Shown: piece by piece, positions 1-10,364 of the stretch
Layout: the number at the start of each line of letters is the position of its first letter
How positions within the stretch are numbered: the stretch's first letter is position 1
DNA from: Phyllostachys edulis
Taxonomy: Eukaryota > Streptophyta > Magnoliopsida > Poales > Poaceae
Length of the DNA: 64,000 bases
Reading direction: 5' to 3'
Assembly: GCA_036346405.1 (NCBI GenBank)
Contig: CM070561.1
Coordinates: 22,600,215 to 22,664,214 of the forward strand
Notes under the pieces: generated by a model
Database searches by the model: none
What the model saw: only the letters and a program-made list of their open reading frames with translations
Told to the model about the DNA's origin: nothing
Position numbers and translations under genes: made by a program

Positions 1-54
1 GCCCTTTCCTTCTCCCACCCGAGTGTATAACAGGGGATACAGTGGATCGTGACA
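1..54 (-). repeat. G1 3' LTR, partial (cut by window edge)
   Basis: Positions 1-44 match 8177-8220 of the G1 5' LTR almost base for base, including the run GAGTGTATAACAGGGGATAC. On the minus strand the LTR begins TGTCAC at position 54. Only about 54 of 339 bases are in the window. Confidence 0.85.
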
Positions 55-69
55 TCTTCCTCCCTTCGC
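55..69 (-). other. G1 polypurine tract
   Basis: On the minus strand this is a purine-rich run (GGGAGGAAGA) directly abutting the TGTCAC start of the 3' LTR. This is the expected position of the plus-strand priming site in an LTR retrotransposon. Confidence 0.7.
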
Positions 70-780
70 ATCAAGCTTGTCCTCAAGTCAGCATGTGGGA
101 AACGCAATTGAAGCTCCTCCGTGTCTTCCTGTAGGCTCGACAATAGGTTGTCCCGACCATCTGACCTGGACTTGAGTGGTGGATATCATGCCTCGGTCTC
201 TGAGACGTTTCTGCAGCACCTGAATAGGTATCCGAAGATCTCCTGCAGCACTGGGAAGTTCAGTTTGTACCTCTGTTGAAGGAGGGACAGCTCGCCGAAG
301 TTGCGACACATGAACAACCAGATGAATCGCCGAAGAAGCTGGCAGCTTGAGTTTATATGCAAACGGTCCAACTTTCTTCTCCACTTGGAAGGGACCGAAA
401 TAGCGAAATGCTAGTTTGTGATTACTTCTTACTCCAATTGACTTCTGAACATAGGGTTGTATCTTCAAAACACCAGCCCTCCACCGAATTCTTGGCCGAC
501 CTTTTTTTATCACCTGCGGTTTCATGTCAAGTTGGCTCGGTTGAGGTGCTGCTTCAACAGCTCCGTCATCAACCTTCGTTCCTTTAACCATTGTGACAAA
601 TCAGCATCCTGGCAAGTGGAGGACTCCCTGATACCGAAATGCCTCGGGGTATATCCATATAAGACTTCAAATGGAGATTTTCCCAGTGTCGAGTGTAAGG
701 CTGTATTGTACCAATACTCCGACAATGCTAACCAGTGAAACCATTTTCCGGGACACACATGGACAAAGCATCTCAGGTAA
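70..780 (-). pseudogene. G1 integrase C-terminal part and degenerate chromodomain
   Basis: Two overlapping minus-strand reading frames (522-788 and 88-591) continue the G1 integrase. The first has the integrase-core tail with the motif WYNTALHSTLGKSPFEVLYG. The second has the GPF/Y-type segment (FRYFGPFQVEKKVGPFAYKL) and HVSQLRR. It ends in a short region resembling a chromodomain (VQVRWSG, then a degraded stretch ending IAFPTC). The frame changes between them near 522-591, so the product is broken. The 5' half of the same coding region lies at 3866-4600, beyond the solo LTR insertion. Confidence 0.8.
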
Positions 781-3700
781 TGTAACATCCCTATTTTCCG
801 GCCTTTTTGAAAATTTTGAAAACCTTAAAAAGGAACCATTTGGTTTTATTAATTTGCTCAAGCTTAAATTGTAATTTAGAATTTCAAAAGTGGTTTAATT
901 TGAATTAATAAAAACTTGAACTAATTAAAGTTGGTTTAGTGAGTTTAGTTGATTTTAATTTGTTTTTCCCTTGGCCTTATGTTAAAAATAATTAATTGCC
1001 AAAAATTAAAAGCAATAGTGAGGCTGAAAATATTTTTACTAAGTCCTAAATAATTCAAGGGATTTCGTGAATTTTCCAAGAATTTTTGGGCGCCTTAAAC
1101 TATTTTCTAAAATTCCTTTCGCTTTTCGGTATTTTCTAAAAAGAAAAAGCCTTAGAAATTCCTCCTTTCCTTTGGGCCGCTTTTCCTTCGCCCATCCTCT
1201 TAGCCCGCTGCCCAGCTCCACGCAGCCTCCTCGCCACCGTCCGATCAGATCGGACGGATCTCGCCGCCACCCGCTTCTCTCTCTTCTTCTCTCGACGCTG
1301 GGCCCGCTTTGTCACTTCTTCCTCCTCCGGACGGAGCTGTTGCCGCCTATGCGCGCGATTTGCGCCTGTCCTCCTCCGGACGCCTGCCGCTTATTTAAGC
1401 GCCCCGACCGCTTTCGCCTCCTCTTTTCTTTCCCACCTCCTCTCGCTTCTCCCGCCTCTCACGGATTTGGAGATTCTTCATCGGCGGCCCGGCTTTATGC
1501 CGCACCCGCCGCCGCCAAGCCCTCTCCCCGCCGCCGCCGACCACGCCATCGCTATCCGTCAGTGCCGAAGCACCCGGCAAGACCCTCTCGACCTCGGAGC
1601 TGTCGCGAGAGCTGCCGCCACCCAGAGCCGCCGCTTCGCCACTTTCCGCCGCCGCCGCTTTTCCTCAAGGCCGCTGGTTCCTCGGGATCACAAGACCTTG
1701 CTCGCCAAGGCCCTCTTTCCTCGTTTTCGCGGTCATTGGTGGTCGCTGTTTCGTCGCTACCGCCCAGAGCGCTGGCACTGGCCGCCATCTGGTCGCCTGG
1801 CTCCACCTCGGCGCCACCTAAGCCCTAGGGTCGACGTGTTCGCTTCATCGCAGCATTTCCCGATTTTCCAAAGAGGGAAAATAAATCGATCGAAAAGAAA
1901 TCCTCCACGACATCAAGATTGCGCAATAATTCAATTTTTCTTTAGGAAAATAATTCGAAATCAGAAATTCCTTTTTCTTGGTTTTATGTTATTTTCCTAT
2001 CTTCCTTGGCCATAACTTGCTCATTCAACTCCGATTCGAGTAATTCAAATTTCTAAATTCATCTAAAATCCTTGTCTTCCTATTAGTATTTATTTGGTAT
2101 TTATTTGGATTTTATTTGGAGTTGTTTTATTTATTTAGCTTTGTTCGCACAGATAGTTCCTAGATTTCTAAGTTTTCATGACCACCAATGCTAATCGCTA
2201 CTCTTCAACGAAGGCAAGTCATAGACCATTGATCATGTTGATCCCATGTTTATAAAAGTATATTGTTTTATATAAACATGCATGGCTAATTTTATAATAA
2301 ATGGTTTTGTTTAGTTAATTACCTAATTGCCATTATACCTCCATGATAATTGTAATTGACATGTTTCCTTGAATGACATAACTCCTGGACACCTTAGGAT
2401 GGTTAATTATTAGTTGGACATTATTGTAATACCAACATGGGCACGCTTATTTGCTTAGTCATGCTCTAGTAGACGTTGGTCTCATGATTCAATAAAGGTT
2501 GATTTGTTCTAGCGCATATGGTTTGTGGCTTGTGTAGTAACGACACGTGTTGCATTAATGCTAAGTGTGGTCCTGTGTGAGACCATGACATTTGTTGTCA
2601 CCTTACTAAAATTTGTGTGCCGTGACTAGGTGGTCCTCCGTCGGGTTGAACCCAACATGATGAATTTAACTAATGGAACTTATGGAACCGCGGCGGAGCC
2701 ACTTTTGATAAAGATGTTGTGCCATGACTAGGTGGTCATTTGGCCAAGTTGAACGAAAATGATTTATGCTCTGGACGAGTGGGTGGTGGAAAGGGTGGTG
2801 CCGAACGCACACTTGGAATGTGGAACCGCCTCGCCCGAGCAACCAACTAAGGACTTCACCTTGAACCATTGATTCGGGCCTCAACCGCATAAACCACATG
2901 TCTAGATTGGGATAGACTGGCCGACTAATTGGCAATGTCTTGGTTCGGTTCGTCTTTGGTTGGGAACGGCACAAGAGGGGCCCGTGAACAGTAACCCCTT
3001 AGTGGTCGAACCGAGTCAAAACAGAACTTTGTAAAAGCCTTGTCACGCGTTTCTAGACTCGCTACTAAGGTAGTGAGCGGTGGCATAGATATATCTTAGG
3101 ACAAACTAGAGAAATTGTCTTGTGGGTCAAGTTGTACAACCTCCGCAGAGTGTAAACTATTCAATAGCCGTGTCCCCTTGCTATGGACATGCCCGGTGAT
3201 TTCATGCAAGGGGTAGAACTTTTGTCAAAAATGTTGGAATGGTTTGGTCGAATCTCGTAGTTGGTTGATGTTTGGGAAGTGAACAGGGTGTTCACTAGTT
3301 GTTTCAAAGAAAATTGCTTACTTATGTGTTAGTCTTTTAAATTATTCCTTGCAATCTACTTATTGTATTTACTGTCAAATAATGCTTTCCGCAAATTAGC
3401 CATAAAGCTATCCTTGTTAAGCCTTGCATAAATATTACTTGCATACAATTCACTATGACTTGTCGAGTACATTCAAAGTACTCATGGCCTTGCACCCTCT
3501 CGCTTAAATCAGCAGAGGAGGGTGAACCAGTTGAACTCGAGTTCTATGAAGAAGACTTTTTGAAGACTATGCTAACTAGGTCGCCCCTCACTCGATTGTT
3601 GGTGGGCATATTGGGTGGCCTCCACCGAGATGTTGTGTTTCCACCGCAAGCTCTCTTTTGTTGCTTAGCCTCGAGTGGCTTAACGTTGTAAGACTTGACC

Positions 3701-3865
3701 ATAAGGTCCTTTTGCTTAATATTATTAATTTGTCCGCTTCATCTTTAGTTTGGTTGTGTGGTTATGATTACACCAATGTTGCAACTGCGGTGAGCTAGCT
3801 ATCGATCATGGGACTAGTTCGTAATACACAGAGGGTCCTAGGGTTGCATACCTGGGGTCCCGACA
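781..3865 (+). repeat. Solo LTR (3085 bp) inserted in G1 integrase
   Basis: The segment starts TGTAACATCCC and ends GTCCCGACA. It is flanked by the 5-bp duplication GGTAA (776-780 and 3866-3870). The G1 integrase reads through cleanly when the segment is removed (CVEAYL joins RCFVHVC). No internal retroviral genes or primer site lie inside, so it is a solo LTR left by LTR-LTR recombination. A GC-rich block occupies about 1190-1830, with AT-rich flanks. The size and the TGTAAC start are compatible with large grass gypsy LTRs, but the family was not identified. Confidence 0.85.
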
Positions 3866-4620
3866 GGTAAGCTTCCACACATTGATTCACACGCTCAGTT
3901 TGCCCATCCGTTTGCGGATGATACGCCGTGCTCATTCTTAGTTGTATTTGTGCAGCCCGAAATAAGTCCTTCCACAACTGACTAGTGAACACTCGGTCTC
4001 GATCCGACACAATGGACAGCGGTAATCCATGTAACTTGAATACATGTTGCATGAACACTTGTGCTATTTGAAACGCTGTACAAGGATGTGCAATGGCAAT
4101 GAAGTGGGCATATTTTGAGAATTTATCTACCACCACCATAATGCAGTTGTACCCAGCTGACTTAGGGAGCCCCTCAATAAAATCCATGGAGATAATTTGC
4201 CAAGCATGCTCCGGAACCGGCAAGGGTTGTAACAACCCCGGATAGCGCACATGTTCCACCTTGGCCTGTTTGCAAATGGAGCACTGATCAACAAATTCTC
4301 TGACCATCCTGTTTAATACCTAGCCAAGCAAATAACTTGCGAATGCGGTGATATGTAACTTGGAATCCCGAATGACCACCATCGCGACCGAATGCAAAGC
4401 ATTCAAGATATTCTTGCCGATTGGTGCATTATTTCCTACCCACACACGATTTCCAATCTTGAGTATGCCATTGATTAGTTGGAATTTTGAAGTTCCATTA
4501 CCGGATACTGTCAAGTCCTGTAATAATTTGCTAGTCTGTGGGTCGGTTTGATAACCACTCGATATTGCCTCCATCCAATCCGGAATAACGGTTGACACCG
4601 CTGTAACTTCCCCTTCTTCC
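3866..4620 (-). pseudogene. G1 integrase, N-terminal and catalytic part
   Basis: On the minus strand the frame at 3795-4307 contains CSICKQAKVEHVRYPGLLQP (the second half of the HHCC zinc module). The catalytic core follows: MDFIEGLPKS with the first catalytic Asp, DKFSKYAHF, then SDRDRVFTSQLWKDLF and STAYHPQTDGQTERVNQ with the further Asp and Glu. The upstream part of the zinc module (about 4320-4400) is interrupted by an in-frame stop near 4320. The core ends at CVEAYL, where the 3.1 kb solo LTR enters. The role was integration of retrotransposon cDNA; the gene is not functional here. Confidence 0.85.
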
Positions 4621-5803
4621 CGTGGTTCCCTGCGAGACAATGCATCTGCAGCACGATTTGAGGTGCCCGGCTTGTAAACAATCCGTATTAGAGTCCCAAT
4701 AGCTTGGTCATAACCTTTTGCTACCACAAGGTGTTCAAACGCTGATCTCCAAGATGGGCCAAACTGCATTGATCAGTGCGGATCAGAAATTCAGCAGACT
4801 GCAAATACGTCCTCCAGTGCTCAACAGCTAGAAGTATCGCAAGTCCCTCCTTCTCATAAGTAGATAAACCTTGTGCCCTTGGACCCAAAGCCTTACTCAA
4901 ATAAGCAATAGGATGTTGATTTTGCATCAAAACAGCACCTATTCCTCTTTCGGATGCATCTGTTTCCACTACAAACTCTTGTGAGAAATTCGGTAGTGCC
5001 AATACTGGTGCAGAGATGAGAGCCCTCTTCAAGGCTTGGAAGGCTTCCTCCTTCGCCTTGGTCCACACGAATACCACATTCTTCTTGAGAAGTTCTGTTA
5101 ATGGGCGGCTGATCACACCGAAGTTTTTGACAAATTTGCGATAATAACCCGCCAATCCCAAGAACCCACGGACATTCTTTACATTCCTTGGACTCGGCCA
5201 TTCTTGGACAGCCTTGATATTTTTTGGATCAGTAGCCACTCCCTCCCTACTGACAACGTGCCCTAGGTATGTTAGCTTCCTTTGGGCAAAAGCACATTTG
5301 GTTTGTTTGATCTTTAACCCATGGCTTCTCATAATATTTAGCACTTGCTGAAGCAGTGTTACATGCTAATCCAAATCCCGACTATACACAAGTATGTCAT
5401 CAATAAAGACTAGCACTCCTCGACGCAAGCATGGCTCAAGAATGGTATTCATTAATCCCTGGAAAGTGGCAGGAGCGTTGGTCAAGCCATATGCCATTAC
5501 CTTGAATTCATAATGCCCTTGGTGCGCCTTGAACGCTGTTTTATGTTCGTCTTCGGGACGCATGCGTATTTGGTGATATCCCGCTCGCAAATCTAAACTG
5601 GTAAACCATTGTGAGCCCGCTAATTCATCTAGCAATTCCTCAATAACTGGCAATGGATACCGGTTCTTTACTGTAATAGCGTTTAGATGTCGGTAGTCCA
5701 CACAAAATCTCCACGTACCATCCTTTTTAGGGACTAACAGTACCGGTGATGCAAATGGGCTGGAACTATGTTGGATAATACCCTGCCGAAGCATATCATT
5801 CAA
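4600..5803 (-). pseudogene. G1 reverse transcriptase and RNase H
   Basis: The frame at 5366-5803 carries RT hallmarks: VPKKDGTWRFCVDYRHLN, PLPVIEELLDEL, LDLRAGYHQIRM, and the catalytic FIDD within VFIDDILVYS. It continues at 4721-5344 in the same frame after a stop near 5345. This part has the RT thumb (YLGHVVSREGVATDP, RGFLGLAGYYRKF) and RNase H (VVETDASERGIGAVLMQ, LSTYEKEGLAILLAVEHWR). A frameshift follows near 4750, after which 4320-4769 encodes the RNase H tail with RAADALSRRE. At least one stop and two frameshifts (near 5800 and near 4750) break the polyprotein. Confidence 0.88.
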
Positions 5804-6470
5804 TTGCCTTTGATCTCATCCTTCTGTGCCGGGCGATACCTATATGGCCTCAAGTTGACAGGTTGTGCACCGGGTTGTAACGGAATGGCATGGTCAAACT
5901 TCCGTGGTGGTGGTAGTCCCTGAGGTTCAGAGAACACATCTGAAAATTCTGACAATAGACATTGTACTGTGCTTGGGCAAGTAGACTCATCAGGCTGCAC
6001 CAGCACTACTTGAACTCTTGTCTCAGGAAGGAATGGTTCTGTAGTCGCTGCCACCAATTCTCTATTGACTCCATCTTCCTTCACCCCCCTAAGAACAATA
6101 CGTTTTCCCAAGTGGTAGAATGTTAGCACCTTCTTACGCCAATGTATTGTCATTGGGCTGTGTCTTTCCAGCCAATCCATGCCCACTATGAGATCATAAC
6201 CTCCCAACGCTAAAACCTTCAGAGTTGACCTGAATTCCACACCTTGGACCTGCCAACAACAATTTGGAAATTCTCTTTCACTTGTCATAATTCCTCCATT
6301 AGCAATCCTGACTCTAATAGCACACTGAGAATCTTGCTCACCCTGCAGCCGGTCGGCCAAACTTCTACTCACAAAGCTGTGAGAACTGCTTGAATCAATG
6401 AGGATAGTAGCAAAAATCCCCTGGACAGCCCCCTTCAGTCTGATAGTTCTTGGTGTTTTAGCACTATGAA
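5800..6470 (-). pseudogene. G1 retropepsin-like protease
   Basis: The minus-strand frame ending at 5800 includes SRSLADRL and YDLIVGMDWLERHSPMTIHW, the flap and C-terminal motifs of Ty3/gypsy aspartic proteases. Just upstream (about 6375-6410) the active-site segment reads LIDSSSSHSF, where the family normally has DSG. The Gly appears replaced by Ser, so the catalytic loop may be impaired. A frameshift near 5800 separates it from RT. Confidence 0.8.
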
Positions 6471-6504
6471 CTGCCGCTGCAGATATGGCCAGTACTTCCC
6501 CCCC

Positions 6505-7808
6505 TTAAGAAGCTTCATCCTCCAAAGGCGTACTTTCTACCTTCGACTCATGAATCAAGTCCCACATTTCTTGCACTACATGCAGTTGCACTGTAGGCCC
6601 ACATCGATGCTCCCGATTCCACTTCTCCTCACAAGTATGGCACAGCCCCTTAGCCCTTCGATAAGCCCTGAGAGCAGCAATCTTTTCATCAGGTCCACTC
6701 AATCTGGCCCCTTCCCCACCCCTTCGGTCTTCAGGTTTCTGTCCAAGACTTCCTGGTGGCCTACTCGGGGCGCTGGTAATGGCAAAGCCGTTCATGTTGA
6801 GGATCGCCCACCCATCGAGAAATCTGGTCGGTGTGTCTCCCTTCGCAGGGTCTCCAACACCTCTTCCTGCAGACACGCTAGTGATATTGTCGTGTCTAGG
6901 TTCTGGGGTCGATGAAGAACAATAGCCGCCCAAATATCACTCCTTAGTCCATCAGTGAACTGGGTTACAAAAAACATCGGATCCCATGTGTGATGAGCCA
7001 ATAATTGATGCATGGATTCATTGAATTTCTCGGCGAACTCTGAGACTGTTCCATTCTGTTTCAAACCGTTAAACACTCGCAATTGCTGCTGAAATTCCTC
7101 TTTGCCAAAACGCTTACAAACGCCTTCAGCAAATTCCTCCCAATATGTGCATTCAGTATGCGCTTGAGTCACTGATAGCCACAACATAGCACTCCCTATA
7201 AAATGCATCGCTGCAACTCCGATCCAAAGTTCCGGCCGTGTAGCACAAACTTGAAAGTACACTTCACACCTCAACTTCCAAGCCTTAGGGTTGTCTCCAT
7301 CAAATTGGGGGAACTCCAATTTTGGTGTTGGTGGATGATAATTATAGCCTCCCAGGAACCGATTACTCGTGTTGCCTTCATCAATCGGTGGCCTTGGTAA
7401 AGGATGTAATCCATTCATACCGTTGCCTGAGAAGAACTCTCCAGCGCCATTTTCTCTGATCCTCGATCTGCTCTGGATCGGGTCTCCAGCGCTGCTGGGC
7501 CTACGCCCCTCGTCACCTTCCTCTTTGGGTTCCTTTGGCTTCAGATGCTCCGGGAGCGGCAACAACGGCGGCAGTTCTGCCGTGTTTCATGTTTGGACTG
7601 TATCTCTGGTCATCACCTTGACTTGCTGCCGCAGCACTCCCATTTCCTCCCTTAGTTTATCCACCGAAGCCACCATCTCTGGTTTCCAATCCTTCAGTTC
7701 CATCACCACCGGCTTAATCTCCGCCATCGACTCCACCAAGGCCTGCATCGTCGCACTTTGAGCCTGGATCGCCCTGGTAAGCGCGGCAATCTCCTGCTCC
7801 ATGGCCAT
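6505..7808 (-). pseudogene. G1 gag with zinc knuckle
   Basis: The reading frame starts at 7808 (MAMEQEIAAL) with a short helical N-terminus. It hits a TGA at 7587-7589 that looks like a CGA-to-TGA change, then continues in the same frame to 6792 through the capsid-like region (FPQFDGDNPKAWKLRCEVYF, VSEFAEKFNESMHQLLAH). A frameshift at about 6800-6930 leads into the frame ending at 6505. That frame has DEKIAALRAYRRAKGLCHTC and the knuckle CHTCEEKWNREHRC (CX2C...HX3C). The role was capsid formation and RNA packaging. Inactivated. Confidence 0.85.
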
Positions 7809-7876
7809 CGCCTTACTCTGAGCTCTTGTCTGGTAACGAGGTTTCTCCAGTTTTGCTACGACTCCGGGATTGGATC

Positions 7877-7888
7877 GCTCTGATACCA
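7877..7888 (-). other. G1 primer-binding site
   Basis: The minus strand reads TGGTATCAGAGC, the standard plant-element complement to the 3' end of initiator tRNA-Met. It lies two bases from the TG of the 5' LTR at 7891. Confidence 0.88.
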
Positions 7889-7890
7889 GA

Positions 7891-8229
7891 TGTTGTGTAC
7901 CGATATATGTAGTATTTACAGTAGCACAACCATAAGTTCAGGGGAAAGTTGAGGAACAGAACGAGAGGGATAAAGGGGATAAAGGGGAGCAAAGGAAAGT
8001 AGAAGAAGGTATTAGGTATTCTCTTTTTACAATTCGATGGTTCTCCCGAAGCTAGCAGTTACTATTTAATATCTGGCACAGCATGGTGGATGCCTCAGTT
8101 GGTCTCAGTTGGTCTCGCCTTCAGGTAGCCCATTCGCTTGAGGGATATCGGGTACTGGGCCGATTCACTCTCAGCCCTTTCCTTCTCCCGCCCGAGTGTA
8201 TAACAGGGGATACAGGTGGGACTGTGACA
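7891..8229 (-). repeat. G1 5' LTR (339 bp)
   Basis: The LTR is bounded by TG...CA (on the plus strand TGTTGTGTACC to GACTGTGACA). It lies next to the primer-binding site, and its end is repeated at window positions 1-54. It abuts G2 LTR sequence at 8230. Confidence 0.88.
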
Positions 8230-8457
8230 GAATACAAAGCTGTAAGAAGTAAAACTGAATTACATTCTGTTAAACAAGATTTCACCGCGTGAAGTACTAT
8301 TCATGGTAAACGACACACTCAATACTCCCACCATTCTTGTACGTTAATCATCACTTAAGAGGATATCCAGCCATCTGAACCGTCCACTCGACATAACGCT
8401 TCATTCAGAAGCTATCGTTCTTCTCTGAAGACTGAAACCAAAACTCTGATTCTGACA
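8230..8457 (-). repeat. G2 3' LTR fragment
   Basis: The fragment aligns base for base with 22593-22821, with about seven substitutions and a small cluster of single-base indels by eye. It begins (minus strand) TGTCAGAATC next to a polypurine tract. It stops exactly where the G1 LTR begins, because G1 inserted here. Confidence 0.88.
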
Positions 8458-8474
8458 ATTCTTTCCCCTCAACT
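8458..8474 (-). other. G2 polypurine tract
   Basis: The minus-strand run GAGGGGAAAGAAT directly abuts the TGTCAGAATC start of the 3' LTR. Confidence 0.75.
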
Positions 8475-8475
8475 C

Positions 8476-8624
8476 CACACTTGTCCTCAAGTGTGTGAAT
8501 CTAGAAACCATGATCGAATGGTACGCGAATAGAATTCAGGGAAAGTACTCTTAATAAAATCAGCATCCTCCCAAGATGCATTTTCGGGTGGAAGATTAAC
8601 CCATTGAACAAGCCATTGTGTTAT
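8476..8624 (-). pseudogene. G2 chromodomain, terminal part of integrase ORF
   Basis: On the minus strand from 8624 the reading is TQWLVQWVNLPPENASWEDA, continuing DFIKSTFP. This is the core of a chromodomain (QW-x-VQW-x8-SWED) typical of chromovirus integrase C-termini. It joins directly to NDVLV at 16371 and above once the 8625-16370 insertion is removed. Confidence 0.8.
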
Positions 8625-9090
8625 TGTGGATATCATGGGGATATGATCATGATCTTAGGATGATGGTACAATTGGCAATGGCGTTGAAGGTTTGTCGAAT
8701 CATGTGTTTTCAGCGAAGTTCAAGTTGCTGTCAGGCAAGTGGCGGTCTGACCTGCCCAGGTGGTGGTCTGACCGACCAGGGGGCGGTCAGACCGGCTTTG
8801 GGAAACCAGTCAGACCGGCCATTATGAGATGTTGGATTTTGGAGTTGGGCCAAAAATAGAGGGTGTAGGCAAGAGAGTAGATTCTACTACACTTGGTCTC
8901 ATAATTTTTAGAGCTTCTAGGCAAAAGTTCTATTGGTTTGAAAAGTCCAGTAGGTTTCGGATTTCCAGGGAGGAAATTTGGCTAAGTCTCACTGGCGGTC
9001 GACTGCCAACAGTGGCTACGATCGTTAGAAGCCGGCCGAGGCACCAAAGTGGCAAAGTCTCGACCGGTTTTGGTTTGTTCATCGCCAACT

Positions 9091-10265
9091 TCGGTGGCGA
9101 TGATTGTTTGGTTAGGTCAAGTTCATGGGTTTCAGTGCATATGTGTTGCATGATGCATGTTTTGACTAACGTAGGTCAAGTTGTGAAGAACTTGTTCCCG
9201 GAATCGATTTCTTTATCTATTGTTGTGCAGGTTGCTTGGAGGTCAATGACAGTCAACAGCGAGGATGATCGGGACTAAGCTTGGAGAGCTGAGGTTCAGA
9301 ACGATCGGGGATCCGGGTGAGGTCAATGGAGTCAAGCATGGCGCAAGAGGGACAAAGGTGACCGAACGGGCAGTTCGGTGCGACGGGTTGGATCAAGCGG
9401 CGCGGGGGTCGGTGCAAGTGCCATGGTGGTTTCGATGGGAGCCGGATGGGAGAGATTTGCCGACATGATGAGAGCCGCTGGATCAACCTGCACGTGGTGA
9501 AGCATGGGAGGTGCTTCACGAAGATGGGACTCGGTCTTCGAAAAAGATCGAGAAGAGGTATTTTGGTAATTTTACCAAATACCGTCTTGGTGACCTTTTG
9601 CCAACCCTCGGCGCAAGACGGTGCATGGAGAAGTGGATTAGGTCAAGAGGAGATGAAGATGGTGCTTTAAAATGCGTGCATCTCGGTGGCGATGATTGTT
9701 TGGTTAGGTCAAGTTCATGGGTTTCAGTGCATATGTGTTGCATGATGCATGTTTTGACTAACGTAGGTCAAGTTGTGAAGAACTTGTTCCTGGAATCGAT
9801 TTCTTTGTCTATTGTTGTGCAAAGTTGCTTGGAGGTCAATGACAATCACGGCGAGGATGATCGGGACTAAGCTTGGAGAGCCGAGGTCCGAACGATCGGG
9901 ATGCCGGGTGAGGTCAATGGAGTCAAGCATGGCGCAAGAGGGACAAAGGTGACCGAACAGCGATTGATGCGACGGTTGGATCAAGCGGCGTGGGTTCGGT
10001 GCAAGTGCCACGGTGGTTTCGGTGAGAGCCGGATGGGAGAGACTTGCCAACATGATAAGAGCCGCTGGATCAACCTACACGTGGTGAAGCATGGGAGGTG
10101 CTTCACAAAGATGGGACTCGGTCTTCGAAAAAGATCGAGAAGGGGTATTTTGGTAATTTTACCAAATACTGTCTTGGTGACCTTTTGCCAACCCTCGGCG
10201 CAAGACGGTGCGTGGAGAAGTGGATTAGGTCAAAAGGAGATGAAGACGGCGCTTTAAAATGCGTA
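9091..10265. repeat. Tandem duplication, two copies of about 592 bp
   Basis: The segment starting GGTGGCGATGATTGTTTGGT recurs 592 bases later (9101 against 9693). The match continues through to the shared end CTTTAAAATGCGT (9664-9676 and 10251-10263). The copies differ by scattered substitutions and small indels. The duplication lies wholly inside the 8625-16370 LTR. Confidence 0.9.
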
Positions 10266-10338
10266 CGTATGTAACCCGTTTGTTGTGGGCCTTAACGGGA
10301 GCCTATTAGGGTTAACTCTTCTAGAAGGTTTAGCCTCC

Positions 10339-10353
10339 ACTATAAATAGAGGA
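10339..10353 (+). promoter_or_regulatory. Likely LTR promoter TATA box
   Basis: CACTATAAATAGAGG matches the plant TATA consensus. It sits in the plus orientation of the enclosing LTR, close to where transcription would start. The nested 5.1 kb LTR inserted about 15 bases downstream and probably separates it from its transcript. Confidence 0.5.
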
Positions 10354-10364
10354 GGGAGGTGGCT

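Larger units (their letters stand above)
1..8229 (-). mobile_element. Ty3/gypsy LTR retrotransposon G1 (chromovirus-like), degenerate
   Basis: Read on the minus strand, the element runs 5' LTR (7891-8229), primer-binding site, gag, protease, reverse transcriptase, RNase H, integrase with a chromodomain remnant, polypurine tract, then the start of the 3' LTR (1-54), which leaves the window. The order protease-RT-RNaseH-integrase is the Ty3/gypsy order. A solo LTR (781-3865) interrupts the integrase. Several frameshifts and stops show that it is dead. Its right end abuts a G2 LTR fragment exactly, so G1 inserted into the LTR of G2. The predicted 5-bp duplication GAATA (8230-8234) cannot be checked on the left, which is off-window. 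Confidence 0.9.

Noticed and set aside
1067..2015. Long plus-strand open frames (253 and 182 codons) with Pro/Arg-rich products
   Set aside because: They lie inside the GC-rich block of a solo LTR, have no recognisable domain, and overlap each other in different frames. Composition alone explains them.
9091..10265. Tandem open frames near 8829 and 9511 as duplicated genes
   Set aside because: The frames arise from a tandem duplication within an LTR. The predicted products share no known domain and differ by frameshift.
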